The notes under the pieces: model-generated | The model's database searches: none | The model's input: only the letters and a program-made list of their open reading frames with translations | Told to the model about the DNA's origin: nothing | From: an uncultured Senegalimassilia sp. | GTDB taxonomy: Bacteria; Actinomycetota; Coriobacteriia; Coriobacteriales; Eggerthellaceae | Assembly: GCF_934632265.1 (NCBI RefSeq) | Contig: NZ_CAKTYH010000045.1 | Location: 1 to 14,107, forward strand | DNA length: 14,107 nt | Direction: 5' to 3' | Translations under genes and position numbers: made by a program | In this document: positions 12,850 through 14,107 of the stretch, piece after piece | Position numbering within the stretch: the stretch's first letter is position 1 | Layout: the number at the start of each line of letters is the position of its first letter

Positions 12850-14107
12850 ATGAACGAATCCCTTCAACAACATCTTGACAGCCTTGCGCGCGATGAGTGC
12901 TATCGCGTCGATGCCGTATTGAAGGAAGGCCGGTACGAGCGAACGGAGCGCGTCTTTTTCGTCGGGGCCAACGGCGCCGAGCAAGGTCCCTACGTGCGCA
13001 AGGTGTTCGATGCCGAATCGGGGCTGGGCGGCGCGTATGGTCGCGTGCTGGCCGCGCAACGTCAGGGCAAACGGTTTCTGCACCTGCCGCGCATCATCGA
13101 TTGCTATTCGCTCGGTGAGCAGGATGCGGTTGTCATGGAATTCGTGCGCGGCCGCACGCTTGCCGATGAGGTTTACGAAACCGGTCCGTCGCTTGACGTG
13201 GCCAAACGGTTGTTTCCCGGCATATGCGACGCCATCGCCGAGCTGCATAATCGTTTCGATCCACCGCTCATCCATCGCGATATTAAGCCGTCGAACTTCA
13301 TGGTCGATGGGGATACGGTATTGGTGATCGACCTGGGCATCGCCCGTACCTTCGATAAGGATGCTGCGTGCGATACCAGCCATTTCGGCACGCGCGCCTA
13401 TGCGCCGCCCGAGCAGTTCGGCTACGGGCAAACCGATGTGCGCAGCGATGTGTACGCCTTGGGCATGCTGCTGTTCTACCTGCTGTGCGAGGAGACGCCC
13501 GTTCCATCGATGGTTCAACGGCGCTTGCGCGCCCATGGGGTTCCCGAATCAGTGCGCGACGTGGTGGCCCAGGCGACGGCGTTCGACCCTGCCGATCGGT
13601 TCGGGTCGGTGGCGGCGATGCGCGCGGCGTTCATGTACGCGGTGGGGTGCTCCGTTGATTTTCGCCGGGGAGCTCTCGCTGCTGATGGGGTTTGCGTGCA
13701 GGATTCTGGGTCCCAGCCTGATCCCGGAACGGATAATGCTTTGCTTCCTGGCAACGTTGGACACGTCGCTGATCCAGATGGCGCTGACTTCGCACCTGCT
13801 CCGATCGGGTCGGCTGTGCCGTTTGCGACACCTGGTGCATCCGAATCGCGCGGTATCAAGGCGCGGGGGAGATTCGGGGCTTTTGCGCATGGCGCAATGG
13901 TCGCCTTGCGGTGGCTGTGGGAGTTTTCGTCCGGCATTGCGCGTCGCCTGCCTTTGGGCGTGGGGGTGGCGTGGGATGCCTTGCTGGCGGCCTGGGGCGC
14001 GGTCATGGTCTTCGCGTGCGTAGCCTCCTGTATGAATCCGCAGGGAGATATGGCTCGTTTGCCCGCCTTCGCTTGCGCGGTCGGTTATGTCTGCATCTGG
14101 CTGGTCA
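12850..14107 (+). CDS. Membrane-anchored Ser/Thr protein kinase, 3'-truncated by window edge
   Basis: This Hanks-type kinase transfers phosphate from ATP to Ser/Thr of protein targets. The frame is open from ATG 12850 to the window end, with 419 residues visible and no stop. The kinase domain covers about 18-265: VRKVFD (Lys51, the probable ATP lysine), catalytic loop HRDIKPSN (142-149), metal-binding DLG (161-163, replacing DFG), FGTRAYAPPEQ (179-189), SDVYALG (199-205) and the conserved Arg250. The glycine-rich loop is not recognisable. The helix-C Glu that pairs with the lysine is not obvious; AYGRVL (62-67) has Gly where I would expect it. An Ala/Pro/Gly/Asp-rich linker (about 275-345) leads to hydrophobic segments at about 373-395 and from 404, so the catalytic domain should be cytoplasmic and tethered. 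A possible partner is the adjacent XRE protein. Confidence 0.9.
   Translation, partial: MNESLQQHLDSLARDECYRVDAVLKEGRYERTERVFFVGANGAEQGPYVRKVFDAESGLGGAYGRVLAAQRQGKRFLHLPRIIDCYSLGEQDAVVMEFVRGRTLADEVYETGPSLDVAKRLFPGICDAIAELHNRFDPPLIHRDIKPSNFMVDGDTVLVIDLGIARTFDKDAACDTSHFGTRAYAPPEQFGYGQTDVRSDVYALGMLLFYLLCEETPVPSMVQRRLRAHGVPESVRDVVAQATAFDPADRFGSVAAMRAAFMYAVGCSVDFRRGALAADGVCVQDSGSQPDPGTDNALLPGNVGHVADPDGADFAPAPIGSAVPFATPGASESRGIKARGRFGAFAHGAMVALRWLWEFSSGIARRLPLGVGVAWDALLAAWGAVMVFACVASCMNPQGDMARLPAFACAVGYVCIWLV

Noticed and set aside
12295..13536. 413-codon open frame on the minus strand opposite the XRE and kinase genes
   Set aside because: The plus strand carries unmistakable kinase motifs (HRDIKPSN, DLG, APPE) and a helix-turn-helix. 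The reverse frame crosses both genes and the promoter and has no motif.
13361..14023. Plus-strand open frame overlapping the kinase 3' half, possible frameshift or extra gene
   Set aside because: The kinase frame itself stays open to the window end and gives a linker plus membrane segments, so no frameshift is needed. The other frame is Arg/Pro/Cys-rich and motif-free.

Overview
The window is G+C-rich bacterial chromosome, with strong G/C preference at third codon positions and many Shine-Dalgarno-led genes. All recognisable genes lie on the plus strand. The gene content fits an anaerobic high-G+C gut-type actinomycete, and Coriobacteriia/Eggerthellaceae is my best guess. The pointers are a ferredoxin-linked VorB-type 2-oxoacid oxidoreductase, a Gly/Arg-tailed RsmB, and a membrane Ser/Thr kinase beside a small XRE protein. 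This is inference from gene content, not a database match. I see no tRNA, rRNA, CRISPR array, insertion sequence or phage gene.

Region 1 (1-5045) is housekeeping. It holds the 3' two-thirds of dnaG, then a tight def-fmt-rsmB cluster (peptide deformylase, Met-tRNA formyltransferase, 16S rRNA m5C methyltransferase), closed by a 13-bp perfect hairpin. Def and Fmt remove and add the formyl group of initiator methionine. RsmB carries an unusual N-terminal Gly/Arg-rich tail of about 210 residues.

Region 2 (5046-11279) is a probable metabolic locus of seven genes: an XRE-cupin regulator, an AMP-forming acyl-CoA synthetase, a ParA/MinD-like P-loop ATPase, and the delta-alpha-beta-gamma subunits of a VorB-type ferredoxin-dependent 2-oxoacid oxidoreductase. 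The four oxidoreductase genes overlap or nearly touch. The set could interconvert an organic acid, its acyl-CoA and the one-carbon-longer 2-oxoacid, in either direction depending on ferredoxin redox state. The substrate and the ATPase's role cannot be read from the sequence. A 15-bp hairpin follows the last gene.

Region 3 (11110-11468) is a palindrome-dense non-coding stretch. It ends in an 11-bp inverted repeat whose right arm contains the ribosome binding site of the next gene, a membrane-anchored protein resembling DUF4190/DUF4352 proteins. A strong intrinsic terminator follows that gene.

Region 4 (12276-14107) carries a small XRE-type DNA-binding protein and a membrane-anchored Ser/Thr protein kinase that runs off the window. 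Each is preceded by a near-identical extended -10 promoter (TGCTACTAT and TGCTACCAT). The kinase ATG lies so close to its promoter that the transcript should be leaderless or nearly so.
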